The notes under the pieces are model-generated. The model did no database searches. It saw nothing but the letters and a program-made list of their open reading frames with translations, and was not told the origin of the DNA. A stretch of 64,000 nucleotides of DNA from Bacillus sp. HNG. Its GTDB lineage: Bacteria > Bacillota > Bacilli > Bacillales > Bacillaceae_L. Shown one piece after another: positions 46,654 through 54,721 of the stretch. Both the position numbers and the translations under genes were made by a program. How positions within the stretch are numbered: position 1 is the first letter of the stretch; each line of letters starts with the position of its first letter. Where the stretch lies: the NCBI RefSeq assembly GCF_003400205.1, contig NZ_QUQV01000002.1, forward strand, positions 558,001 through 622,000. The letters run 5' to 3'.

Positions 46654-47292
46654 TTATTTTGATCGTCGATTATAGTCCTGCTCGATTTCTCCTTTCCAGC
46701 TTCGGTCAATTTTCTTTCCACTACGCAGGTTAGTGACAGCCTCACTAACCATTTGATAGTTTAATTGTGTTCCTTGTTCGTCAGCATGGTAATCCACGGC
46801 GAAGTCCTCGTCAATTCCAAATTCGGCAGCAGTTGCAACGGCATCAATATTTGCACCTAGAAACATAAATTCCCAACCGTATTTCTCTTTTTGGTATTGT
46901 ACCATCTTTTTAATTTTTGCTGCTGTAAATTCACGACTCGCATTTTCCATTCCATCTGTTGTAATCACAAACAGCACTTTTTCAGCTCGTTCAGCTTTAC
47001 TGGTATGTTTTTGGACATTGTTTATTTTTTGAATCGTAAAACCGATTGCGTCTAATAATGCAGTCGTTCCACTAACCTCATAATCTTCTTCAGTAATGGG
47101 TGAAATCCCCTTTACATTGATTCGATCATGTAAAATTTCATAATGGTGATTGAATAAAACTGTGGTAACACGCGCTTCCCCTTCTGCCTTCTTTTGTTTT
47201 TTGAGCATTGAATTGAAGCCACCAATCGTGTCCGTTTCAAGCCCAGCCATTGACCCACTCTTATCTAAAATAAACACTAATTCTGTATTCAT
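46654..47292 (-). CDS. vWA-domain protein
   Basis: A 212-residue von Willebrand factor A domain protein. The MIDAS motif DKSGSMAG is at residues 10-16, followed by a Thr-type site (SGTTALLDA) and an Asp site (ITTDGMENAS). No signal peptide is seen, so it is cytoplasmic. It lies just upstream of the GNAT gene and downstream of the macrodomain gene on the same strand. vWA proteins usually act as adaptors in AAA or stress systems. Confidence 0.88.
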   Translation of the reverse strand: MNTELVFILDKSGSMAGLETDTIGGFNSMLKKQKKAEGEARVTTVLFNHHYEILHDRINVKGISPITEEDYEVSGTTALLDAIGFTIQKINNVQKHTSKAERAEKVLFVITTDGMENASREFTAAKIKKMVQYQKEKYGWEFMFLGANIDAVATAAEFGIDEDFAVDYHADEQGTQLNYQMVSEAVTNLRSGKKIDRSWKGEIEQDYNRRSK

Positions 47293-47376
47293 CTTGTTAT
47301 CCTCCGTTCGATTTTTATTTACAAGATTAGGATAACAAGATTTAGAATAGGCTGGGTCGCTTTAAAAGCGACATTT

Positions 47377-48387
47377 TTACGCTCCTAATAACGGCTGGTC
47401 GAACATAAATAAGGCTTCATTGATTTCATGAATATTGTAATTCTGTTTATTGATGAAAAATTCAATGATGACATCAAATTTGCTGCTATGGGTCAATGTG
47501 TACCCAGCAGCAGACAATAGATGAATCGTTTCATCGACATTTAATCGTAATGCAATTGCAAAAGCGATTGCCGTTTTCTTTTTCGGAGTATACCCCGCTT
47601 CATTGCGGATTTTTGAAAACAAACGACGGTCAATATTTGCTCGTTTATAGGTCTCTACATCGTTCATTCCTCTTTCATCGATTAACCGGAGTAATCTATC
47701 AGAAAACGATTCATCCAGCTGGTTGACTAGCTCGACCAAATTGTTTTTGACCTGTTGGTTTTCTTCAATTTCGTACAGTTCTTCCTGAGCGTCCAGTAAA
47801 GGTTCAGCATGATTAAATTCTATGTTTCTGACACGCCTGAATGTCGATTCAAATTCATCTACGTAATGTTCGTCTATATATTGATGAATCGAGGTAAACA
47901 ATTTCTTGCTGACACCAAAAGATGCTTTATCAAAAACAACCAAATAGACAAGCATATCGTGCTCCATGAGAAATGAGCTAATCGTAGAAACCGCAATTTG
48001 TAGGGCATCCTCTTTTGGATAGCCATAGATTCCAGTTGAAATGAGCGGAAAGGCAATGGACTTGCATTTATGGAGCCTTGCTAGTTCTAAAGAATGATAG
48101 TAGGAGGATTGCAAAAGATTAGCTTCATTCTTTGATCCACCCTGCCAAATTGGCCCGGGAGTATGGATGATGTATGTTGCAGGGAGTTTAAAAGCATCCG
48201 TGATTACGGCGTGACCGACCAAACAGCTACCAATCTCATCACATGCAGCTTGGAGTTCTTCAGCGCCTGCAGCCCTAAAAATCGCGCCACACACCCCGCC
48301 CCCCATCTTTAACTCCGTGTTCGCCGCATTCACAACCGCATCCACCTTCATCTGTGTAATATCATTCCGAACAATCTCTAATGGCAT
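47377..48387 (-). CDS. Macrodomain protein fused to a helix-turn-helix-like module
   Basis: A 336-residue two-domain protein. Residues 1-165 are a macrodomain: VVNAANTELKMGGGVCGAIFRAAG is the ADP-ribose-binding region and ISTGIYGYPKEDA the distal loop, as in O-acetyl-ADP-ribose deacetylases. Residues 225-335 form an all-helical module with FSKIRNEAGYTPKKKTAIAFAIALRL, reminiscent of XRE-type helix-turn-helix folds. It is followed by the vWA gene. Role is likely ADP-ribose handling with DNA or protein recognition; details unknown. ATG follows AAAGGAG. Confidence 0.85.
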   Translation of the reverse strand: MPLEIVRNDITQMKVDAVVNAANTELKMGGGVCGAIFRAAGAEELQAACDEIGSCLVGHAVITDAFKLPATYIIHTPGPIWQGGSKNEANLLQSSYYHSLELARLHKCKSIAFPLISTGIYGYPKEDALQIAVSTISSFLMEHDMLVYLVVFDKASFGVSKKLFTSIHQYIDEHYVDEFESTFRRVRNIEFNHAEPLLDAQEELYEIEENQQVKNNLVELVNQLDESFSDRLLRLIDERGMNDVETYKRANIDRRLFSKIRNEAGYTPKKKTAIAFAIALRLNVDETIHLLSAAGYTLTHSSKFDVIIEFFINKQNYNIHEINEALFMFDQPLLGA

Positions 48388-48415
48388 AACTTATTTTCTC
48401 CTTTCAAGGGACCGC

Positions 48416-48444
48416 GGGACCGCAGAGACGGTTCTTGTGGTCCC
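48416..48444 (+). repeat. GGGACC hairpin repeat
   Basis: Stem GGGACC/GGTCCC with loop GCAGAGACGGTTCTTGT. Upstream of the macrodomain gene. Confidence 0.9.
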
Positions 48445-48526
48445 AAGCAGTTAAGCAACAAGGCCACGTGATTCCTTTCGCAAATTGGCGCGCTTCCCTC
48501 TTTTTTCTGGTGATACCCTTTTAAAT

Positions 48527-49444
48527 CTAATTTTCAGGAATCTCCAAAGGAACCAGTGGAACCGTCCCTCTGGTTCCCAGCAGAGTAATAAATTCTTGAA
48601 GTGCTTTGGTTTGGAATGGGGAGTTTGTAATGAATGAGAATTTCCTTATGTAAGGTAGTCCAGGAAATTCCACAATTTTTAGGTTCCCATGTTTAATTTC
48701 CTTTTGAACAGCAAGTTGAGACAATATGCTGATTCCTAGACCAGCCTCAACGGCTTCCTTTATTGCCTGTGTACTTCCGAAAGTCATGATGTTTTTCGGC
48801 GAAATATGCAATTGTTTAAAAACACTTTCCCCTGCTTCCCGTGTGCCAGATCCTTCTTCTCGCATTATCCATGCCTCGTCTTCAAGGTCTGTTATGGTAA
48901 CCTCTCCATTTTTTCGTACCAATGGATGGGTTAATGAGGAAATGATCACCATATGGTCCTCTGCAAAATCTCGGATTTCTATCTGTTTTTCTTTTTTTAA
49001 TGGCCCCTCAATAATTCCAATATCTATTTGATGACTTTTCACTAATTCTGCTATTTTTACTGTATTTCCTATCGTCACTTTTGGCTGGATGTCGGGGTAT
49101 TGTTTTTTCATCTTTGCAATTAAATGGGGAAGAACATATTCACCAAATGTATAGCTTGCTCCAATCGAAAGCGGTCCTTTTACTTGATTTGTTAAATCAT
49201 CAAGCAGACTCCCCATTTTAGTATATAAGCCGACAATTTCCTTCGCATGGTGATAAACAATCTCGCCTGCTTTGTTCGTACGTACATATTTGTTGGTTCG
49301 TTCTAAAAGTCTGACTCCAAGTTTTTCTTCTAATGTTCGTATATATTGGCTTACTGCGGGTTGTGTCATATGTAACTCATCTGCTGCCCGTGAGAAATTC
49401 TTGTTATCCACAACTGAAAGAAAAACCTCTAACTGCTGATCCAT
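48527..49444 (-). CDS. LysR-family regulator with a repeat-encoded C-terminus
   Basis: A 305-residue LysR-type regulator. The N-terminal winged helix is residues 1-60 (FSRAADELHMTQPAVSQYIRTLEEKLG); the substrate-binding domain is 90-290. It resembles CysL, the sulfur-metabolism regulator, and is divergent from yeiH. Residues 290-299 and the stop region are encoded by the GGAACC hairpin repeat and adjacent element, giving a tail unlike standard LysR proteins (GTRGTVPLVPLEIPEN). The core fold should be unaffected. Confidence 0.9.
   Translation of the reverse strand: MDQQLEVFLSVVDNKNFSRAADELHMTQPAVSQYIRTLEEKLGVRLLERTNKYVRTNKAGEIVYHHAKEIVGLYTKMGSLLDDLTNQVKGPLSIGASYTFGEYVLPHLIAKMKKQYPDIQPKVTIGNTVKIAELVKSHQIDIGIIEGPLKKEKQIEIRDFAEDHMVIISSLTHPLVRKNGEVTITDLEDEAWIMREEGSGTREAGESVFKQLHISPKNIMTFGSTQAIKEAVEAGLGISILSQLAVQKEIKHGNLKIVEFPGLPYIRKFSFITNSPFQTKALQEFITLLGTRGTVPLVPLEIPEN
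48549..48577 (-). repeat. GGAACC hairpin repeat inside lysR
   Basis: On the minus strand GGAACC, loop AGAGGGACGGTTCCACT, then GGTTCC. It is translated in a different reading frame from the proC copy. Confidence 0.9.
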
Positions 49445-49557
49445 CCTTCAATTCCTCCTTTATTTTATTATAACATTTAACTTATCATGAGCATTAAATA
49501 TAATTATTTTTCTTATACTTCAATTCCCCTTAAAGTAAAAGTAGGAGGTGTTTTCAT

Positions 49558-50577
49558 ATGGAATTAAAAAGATTCAACATACAACTAATATTAACCACGA
49601 AAATCAGCTGGAGCGCGGGGATTGCTTTTACATTTCTTATCGCCTTTCTTGGATATCTGTTGGCATTGTTACCAGGATTTAATCATGTCGGACAATTAGC
49701 ATGCGCAATTATTATCGCAGTTGTGTATCGACAAATATTTGGGTATCCCGAAGCTTTAAAATCCGGAATTTCTTTTTCGTCGAAACGTTTACTGCGGGTA
49801 GCGATTATTTTATATGGATTAAAATTAAACATTGGGATTGTCTTACAAGATGGATTCTGGCTCTTACTTCGTGATGCCGGAGTTATTATTTTTGCTATTT
49901 TAACTACAATGGGACTTTCGAAATTATTTAAAGCTGATAAAAAGATATCTTTATTACTAGGAGTTGGAACTGGAGTTTGTGGTGCCGCAGCCATTGCTGC
50001 AGTTGCCCCAATTGTAAAATCAAAAGACGAGGATACAGCAATTAGTGTCGGAATCATTGCATTAATGGGGACTGTATTTTCTATCATTTATATAATTCTT
50101 CGCCCATTCTTACCGTTAGACGCACTTCAATATGGGGTGTGGTCAGGAACTAGCCTTCACGAAGTCGCTCATGTGGCACTAGCAACGGCCCCAGCAGGAA
50201 ACGATGCAATCGCAATCGGAATGTTAGCGAAATTAGGGCGTGTCTTTTTATTAATTCCATTATGCTTTATTTTAATCGGTATCATGAGATACAAAAACAA
50301 AAATGCTACAGGCTCAAGTATTGAATTCCCTTGGTTTTTAATAGGATTCATTCTGTTTAGTATTTTAGGAAGCTATGTATTCGGCCATTCAATTCCTGTA
50401 CCGGATTATGTAATGGATGGACTCTTCTCATTAACAACTTGGCTGTTAACAGCAGCGATGGTCGGACTTGGGTTGAATGTCAGCTTAAAAGAATTGCGGA
50501 CAAAAGCATTACGGCCTCTTGTAGCAATGACCTTAACTTCTATAGCACTATCAATTATTGTTTTATTGAATGTTTAG
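49558..50577 (+). CDS. YeiH-family putative sulfate exporter
   Basis: A 339-residue membrane protein with about ten helices (UPF0324/YeiH family). ILYGLKLNIGIVL, GVGTGVCGAAAIAAVAPI and VWSGTSLHEVAHVALA are the conserved blocks; the family is annotated as sulfate or sulfite exporter, though evidence is thin. ATG follows GTAGGAGGTG. It is divergent from lysR (113 bases between starts), the usual arrangement for LysR control. Confidence 0.88.
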   Translation: MELKRFNIQLILTTKISWSAGIAFTFLIAFLGYLLALLPGFNHVGQLACAIIIAVVYRQIFGYPEALKSGISFSSKRLLRVAIILYGLKLNIGIVLQDGFWLLLRDAGVIIFAILTTMGLSKLFKADKKISLLLGVGTGVCGAAAIAAVAPIVKSKDEDTAISVGIIALMGTVFSIIYIILRPFLPLDALQYGVWSGTSLHEVAHVALATAPAGNDAIAIGMLAKLGRVFLLIPLCFILIGIMRYKNKNATGSSIEFPWFLIGFILFSILGSYVFGHSIPVPDYVMDGLFSLTTWLLTAAMVGLGLNVSLKELRTKALRPLVAMTLTSIALSIIVLLNV

Positions 50578-50595
50578 GAGGAGGAAAAAGCACGC

Positions 50596-50624
50596 GGGAC
50601 CGCAGGGACGGTTCTTGTGGTCCC
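50596..50624 (+). repeat. GGGACC hairpin repeat after yeiH
   Basis: Stem GGGACC/GGTCCC, loop GCAGGGACGGTTCTTGT. Confidence 0.9.
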
Positions 50625-50727
50625 AAGTGGTTATGCTTCAAGACCACGCGGTTCCCTTTGCAAATTGGCGCGTCTCCACTATCACTCTCCTGTGGTAACC
50701 TTTTTGAATGTCCGGAAATCTCCGAAG

Positions 50728-50756
50728 GGAGCCAGTGGAACCGTCCCTCTGGATCT
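50728..50756 (-). repeat. Degenerate GGAACC-type hairpin repeat
   Basis: Plus-strand arms GGAGCC and GGATCT around AGTGGAACCGTCCCTCT. The loop is intact; the stem is decayed. Confidence 0.75.
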
Positions 50757-50772
50757 CAAAAAATCTCCAAAT

Positions 50773-50801
50773 GGAACCAACAGAACCGTCCCTCTGGTTC
50801 C
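50773..50801 (-). repeat. GGAACC hairpin repeat abutting a stop codon
   Basis: Minus-strand GGAACC, loop AGAGGGACGGTTCTGTT, GGTTCC. The first base is directly after the TGA of the gene at 50802-51695. Confidence 0.9.
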
Positions 50802-51695
50802 TCAATAGATTTCTTTTTCAAATGTGTCGCTGTTGTTGTATTCGACTTTCATCACGAGTCTGATATTTTCGTATTTATCGACTTGATTGAGATGGAAGAA
50901 ACGCTCCGCAGAATCTGGGGAATTTTCTTTAACCCGTTGAAGCACTTCCTCCCCGATTAATGTATTTCCTTTATATTTTAAAAGGGTTGCTTTTTCCACG
51001 TACTTCGATTCTCCATCCATTAGATAGTTGATCAACGTAATATCTAATTTTGAGTTAAAAACATGAACATCTGTCTGGATAACTCCATAAAGGCTGGACT
51101 TCAAATCCCCTAAAGATTCTTGTTGGATTTCACTGCTTTTTACCATATCATCATAAAAAACGGTTACATAAAAGTTAATTGTATCTTGAAGTCCATCGAT
51201 TGCTTCTTTTTCAGAAACCTCTTGGCTATGGTAGGAGTCAGAAGTAATAAGGCCAACCTGCCATTGCGGCTCTTTTTTAAATTCAAATGGCACATTTACC
51301 TGAAACAGGCCATTCTGAAGTTCCTCCGCAGAAATAGATGTAAATTCTTGATTTTCACCAAATGAATAATGAAACTCTACTTCTGAATTATTCTGAAGCT
51401 CCTTTACCTGCCACTTAAAATTCGCACTCGCTTCACCCTTATTAAATCCTTTGTTATCAATCTCCATGCTAACACGACTCATCCAACTTTGTTCATTTTT
51501 AAATTCTTCTAATGCACTGTACACTTGACTTGCTTGATTATCGATCCTATTAGTAATGTCTTGTTGGGAACCTGCAACAAACCCGAATTGTTCCTCTAAA
51601 TTGTTCACCTTTGATAATAACGTAACATTCAAAACTAAACTCCCCGCCAAAGCCAGCACCACAATCATCCTAAAGTACTTATCGATCCCCACCAT
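50802..51695 (-). CDS. Membrane-anchored hypothetical protein
   Basis: A 297-residue protein with one N-terminal helix (8-27), a coiled-coil-like stretch (28-70) and a beta-rich domain outside. No family is recognised; the sequence is mostly polar with no catalytic motif. The start is uncertain because GGGGAG abuts the ATG at 51695; a later ATG at codon 10 is inside the helix. A GGAACC repeat begins at once after its TGA stop. Confidence 0.75.
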   Translation of the reverse strand: MVGIDKYFRMIVVLALAGSLVLNVTLLSKVNNLEEQFGFVAGSQQDITNRIDNQASQVYSALEEFKNEQSWMSRVSMEIDNKGFNKGEASANFKWQVKELQNNSEVEFHYSFGENQEFTSISAEELQNGLFQVNVPFEFKKEPQWQVGLITSDSYHSQEVSEKEAIDGLQDTINFYVTVFYDDMVKSSEIQQESLGDLKSSLYGVIQTDVHVFNSKLDITLINYLMDGESKYVEKATLLKYKGNTLIGEEVLQRVKENSPDSAERFFHLNQVDKYENIRLVMKVEYNNSDTFEKEIY

Positions 51696-51758
51696 CTCCC
51701 CATAAAAAGTCTGTATAATAACAGCTTATTCTCCTTACATTAAATATAACAAAACAAT

Positions 51759-51785
51759 GGGTCAAAGGGACAGGTACAATGTCCC
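51759..51785 (+). repeat. GGGACA-type hairpin repeat upstream of uvsE
   Basis: GGGTCA and TGTCCC flank AAGGGACAGGTACAA. One arm mismatch. About 50 bases before the first uvsE start. Confidence 0.8.
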
Positions 51786-51835
51786 ACAACAAGAGAAAAA
51801 TGACACGGAGATACCCATGCCTAAAGAGGTCTAAA

Positions 51836-52789
51836 ATGAAAATTCGTTTTGGTTATGTAGCTAATGCATTGGGTTTGTGGGATGCAAGCCCATCTAAATC
51901 TTTAACATTTACAAGGTATGCCGCACTTCCTAAGGACGAACGGTTGGAAAAGCTTAAATTCGTGACGGCACAAAATTTACATCATACAAAAAGGATACTT
52001 CACTATAATATTGCACATGAAATTGAGGTCTATCGGCTGTCAAGCTCACTCGTTCCCTTAGCTACCCATCCTGAAGTGATGTGGGACTTTATAACCCCCT
52101 TCAAAAAAGAATGGGACGAGCTTAGCCAACTTATAAATCAATATAAAATGAGGGTTAGCTTTCATCCTAATCAGTTCACCCTTTTCACAAGTCCCAGGGA
52201 TGAAGTCACGACCAATGCGGTAATCGACATGGAATTTCATTATAATATGCTGAAAGCACTGAATTCACTAGAAAAAGGAATCCTAAATATACATATTGGC
52301 GGCGCCTATGGCGATAAAGAAAAATCGATCATACGCTTCCATCAAAATCTAAAAAAACTTCCAGTAGAAATCAAGAAACAAATGACACTAGAAAATGATG
52401 ATAAGACCTACAATGTGGAGGAAACACTTCTTGCCTGTGAAAAAGAAAACATCCCGATGATACTTGATTATCACCACCACATGGCAAACAAAGAAGGAGT
52501 CGATCTCACACTCTATGTAGAGCGTATTTTTCAAACATGGGACGCCAAACCAACCGTACCCAAAGTGCATATATCATCACCAAAATCAGATAAAGCCTTC
52601 CGATCACATGCCGATTTTGTATCGTTAGACTTTATTATGCCTTTTTTAAAACTGGCCAAAGACAACAATCAGGACTTTGATATCATGATCGAAGCAAAAC
52701 AAAAAAATCTTGCCATGCACAAACTTGTGGAAGACATTTCGTCAATAAGAGGAGTAAAACGAATATCTAGTTCAACAGTCGAATGGTAG
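51836..52789 (+). CDS. uvsE: UV DNA damage endonuclease, first copy
   Basis: A 317-residue TIM-barrel endonuclease that nicks DNA 5' to UV photoproducts (UVDE). Metal and active-site blocks are FHPNQFTLFTSP, HIGGAYGDKE, LENDDKTY, LDYHHHMAN, HISSPKS and MIEAKQK. It is closely similar to B. subtilis UvsE as I recall it and ends in RGVKRIS. ATG at 51836 follows AAGAGGT; the upstream open frame starts inside a hairpin repeat. The TAG stop overlaps a GGGACA repeat by one base. Confidence 0.93.
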   Translation: MKIRFGYVANALGLWDASPSKSLTFTRYAALPKDERLEKLKFVTAQNLHHTKRILHYNIAHEIEVYRLSSSLVPLATHPEVMWDFITPFKKEWDELSQLINQYKMRVSFHPNQFTLFTSPRDEVTTNAVIDMEFHYNMLKALNSLEKGILNIHIGGAYGDKEKSIIRFHQNLKKLPVEIKKQMTLENDDKTYNVEETLLACEKENIPMILDYHHHMANKEGVDLTLYVERIFQTWDAKPTVPKVHISSPKSDKAFRSHADFVSLDFIMPFLKLAKDNNQDFDIMIEAKQKNLAMHKLVEDISSIRGVKRISSSTVEW

Positions 52790-52815
52790 GGACAAAGGGA
52801 CAGGTTCACTGTCCC
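52789..52815 (+). repeat. GGGACA hairpin repeat overlapping uvsE stop codon
   Basis: Perfect stem GGGACA/TGTCCC, loop AAGGGACAGGTTCAC. The first G of the stem is the G of the TAG stop. Confidence 0.92.
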
Positions 52816-52849
52816 AGAATTCAATGAAAAATAAGTGAGGTGAACTGCT

Positions 52850-53815
52850 GTGACAAAGGTACGTCTTGGCTATGTAGCAATGAGTATGGAATTAAAGAAT
52901 GCTTCACCTTCAAAAACAATGACATTTGCACAATTTCAAAAAATCGAAGACCGTGAAGCAGCGATTCGGAAATTGGAGCGTATTGCTTTAACAAACCTAC
53001 ATAATACCCTAAGGCTATTAAAGCATAATGCAGCGTCAGAGATTCATTTTTACCGACTAACCTCACGTCTCATCCCTTTAGCCAACCATGAAGAGCTTCT
53101 TGATTGGAATTATATGAAACCATTAAAACCGAGTCTTCGTGAAATTGGGGATTTTGCAAAGGAGCATGGTATTCGGATCGATTTTCATCCGGATCACTTT
53201 GTTCTAATCAATTCTCCGCAAGTGGAAATTTTAAAAAACTCAATACGTACCCTAAAGCTCCATTATCTTCTATTAAAGGGCATGGGGATTAAACCCATCC
53301 ACCGCTGCGTGATGCATGTTGGGGGCAATTATAAAGAAACCGATGTTTCACTTGAACGCTTTGTAACCAATTGGATGGAGGTCCCAGCAAAAATTCAAAA
53401 CATGATTATGCTCGAAAATGATGATACATCTTTCACTCTGGAAGATACACTGTACCTATGTGAAAAATTAAGTATTCCCCTCGTCTTTGATTATCACCAC
53501 CACTTAGCCCACCATCAAAACCCGAATTGGGAAAATCACTGGGACAGAGTGGTCAAGACATGGAAGGATTCCCCACTCCCGATCAAAATGCATATTTCTA
53601 GCCCAAAGAGTGCGGAAGCCTTCAGACATCATTCGGATTATGTTGATATTGAGATGTTTTTTACATTTTTAAAAGAAATAAAAGGAAGTGTTCCACAAAT
53701 CGACTGCATGATTGAAGCAAAGGAAAAAGACGCTGCACTCTTTAAACTAATGGATGAAATCAAATTGAGGGATGACGTGGAAATCATTGATGGCTCTTCA
53801 TTTTACATGAAGTAA
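52850..53815 (+). CDS. UV DNA damage endonuclease, divergent second copy
   Basis: A 321-residue UvsE paralogue 60 bases downstream of the first, with GTG start and GAGGTGA site. The same blocks appear: FHPDHFVLINSP, HVGGNYKETD, LENDDTSF, FDYHHHLAH, HISSPKS and MIEAKEK, so metal-binding residues are kept. The rest is clearly diverged, and ends differ, arguing for an old duplication or separate acquisition. It may have a different lesion range. Confidence 0.92.
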   Translation: MTKVRLGYVAMSMELKNASPSKTMTFAQFQKIEDREAAIRKLERIALTNLHNTLRLLKHNAASEIHFYRLTSRLIPLANHEELLDWNYMKPLKPSLREIGDFAKEHGIRIDFHPDHFVLINSPQVEILKNSIRTLKLHYLLLKGMGIKPIHRCVMHVGGNYKETDVSLERFVTNWMEVPAKIQNMIMLENDDTSFTLEDTLYLCEKLSIPLVFDYHHHLAHHQNPNWENHWDRVVKTWKDSPLPIKMHISSPKSAEAFRHHSDYVDIEMFFTFLKEIKGSVPQIDCMIEAKEKDAALFKLMDEIKLRDDVEIIDGSSFYMK

Positions 53816-53830
53816 TTGGCCCATCACAGA

Positions 53831-53878
53831 AAAAGGGACGAAGAGTCATTGTCCCAAAGACAGTCCTTCGTCCCTTTT
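53831..53878. terminator. Bidirectional hairpin (GGGACG variant) between second UvsE and YugN-like genes
   Basis: AAAAGGGACGAAG and CTTCGTCCCTTTT form a long stem, flanked by T runs. It also starts at the TAA stop of the YugN-like gene and resembles the GGGAC repeat family with a GGGACG stem. Confidence 0.8.
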
Positions 53879-54302
53879 ACGATACTAAGTCTCTCATGGA
53901 GTTGTAAATACGTTCTACTACTTCCACACCCGCTTGTTCCCACCGGCTTTTATCTGATATTTGTCCGTCCTTATCAAGTGGTGTTTGGAATTGATCGAGC
54001 CCAGTCGTTGCTGTAACAAAAGAGTTTTGGTCATAGTCTAACCCGTAATTCACGATATGCTTAATAACATACGGCGTCCCAAATTGAATGAGAGCACTCG
54101 AATGGTCTAGCATTCCTTCCACTACAAAAAAAGGGACCCGTAAGTAAATCGTTTCTCCATTTTCACGATTTAACACGGCATCAAACTTACCTTGATCATA
54201 TTCAAAATTACTGCAAAAGCTACATCCGTGAGAATCAAAAATATCTCGAACAGCACCAAAATTAGCCTTTTTCCCGTCAATTACCGAATTTAACGTAATC
54301 AC
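53877..54302 (-). CDS. YugN-like protein
   Basis: A 141-residue soluble protein like B. subtilis YugN (YugN-like family). Features: two Cys in SHGCSFCSNF, hydrophobic beta blocks, and a helical C-terminus. Function unknown. GTG at 54300-54302 is chosen, 7 bases after GAGGTG; the frame is open 15 codons upstream without a site. It is convergent with the second UvsE gene. Confidence 0.72.
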   Translation of the reverse strand: MITLNSVIDGKKANFGAVRDIFDSHGCSFCSNFEYDQGKFDAVLNRENGETIYLRVPFFVVEGMLDHSSALIQFGTPYVIKHIVNYGLDYDQNSFVTATTGLDQFQTPLDKDGQISDKSRWEQAGVEVVERIYNSMRDLVS

Positions 54303-54472
54303 ACTATTCACCTCATATAACATAGTTACTATTGGTATTATTTTCAAAAAAACGTTTTAACATACATGAAACCCTATTTTCCATAAACAAGTAGACATAA
54401 CTTCAAAGACGAATTGAAAAAATGAGTAATAAGGAGTTTAACGCTTTTTATTAACATGGAAGAGGTGATGTC

Positions 54473-54721
54473 ATGGAACAAATGTATCAGGCTGGGGATG
54501 TTGTCTATGTATTTTATCGAAATCCCCATACTCAGGATGTAGCCAATATACAGGCAGCAGCTGTTGTCAATCACCCTGAGAAGCCAAATGAGTTAGCCCT
54601 ATTTTTATACGAAACGTATTATCCACTATCAGACGAGGTTGCCGTTTATTCCTCAGAGGAAGAAGCAAACCAAGCCTATCAGTATTACTATGGCGAAGTA
54701 ACTGAGGGGACAATGGAATGA
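54473..54721 (+). CDS. splA: Spore photoproduct lyase operon regulator SplA
   Basis: An 82-residue protein directly upstream of splB; its TGA overlaps the splB ATG (ATGGAATGA). In B. subtilis SplA is a TRAP-like negative regulator of the spl operon. The sequence (YQAGDVVYVFYRNPHTQDVANIQ) fits the SplA family. The ATG follows GAGGTG. It is expressed in the developing forespore in B. subtilis; no promoter for that is clear here. Confidence 0.88.
   Translation: MEQMYQAGDVVYVFYRNPHTQDVANIQAAAVVNHPEKPNELALFLYETYYPLSDEVAVYSSEEEANQAYQYYYGEVTEGTME

Larger units (their letters stand above)
48414..48577. repeat. Compound repeat element, left copy (overlaps lysR 3' end)
   Basis: About 164 bases. A GGGACC hairpin (48416-48444), a central stretch with GCAAATTGGCGCG, and a GGAACC hairpin in the opposite orientation (48549-48577). 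It aligns over its whole length with 50594-50756. Its right end supplies the last codons of lysR. Confidence 0.85.
50594..50756. repeat. Compound repeat element, right copy
   Basis: Begins with the GGGACC hairpin 17 bases past the yeiH stop, has the same GCAAATTGGCGCG core, and ends with a GGAGCC/GGATCT hairpin. It is in direct orientation with the copy at 48414-48577 and a further half-copy follows (50761-50801). Confidence 0.85.

Noticed and set aside
48414-50801. CRISPR array made of the GGGAC repeats
   Set aside because: Repeats differ in sequence and orientation, spacing is irregular, and there are no cas genes.
48414-50801. Intact transposon carrying lysR-yeiH
   Set aside because: No transposase, no terminal inverted repeats or target duplication; only direct compound repeats are visible.
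50439-50960. 173-codon plus-strand ORF running from yeiH through the repeats
   Set aside because: It begins inside yeiH in another frame and crosses two hairpin repeats; no ribosome site and no conserved domain.
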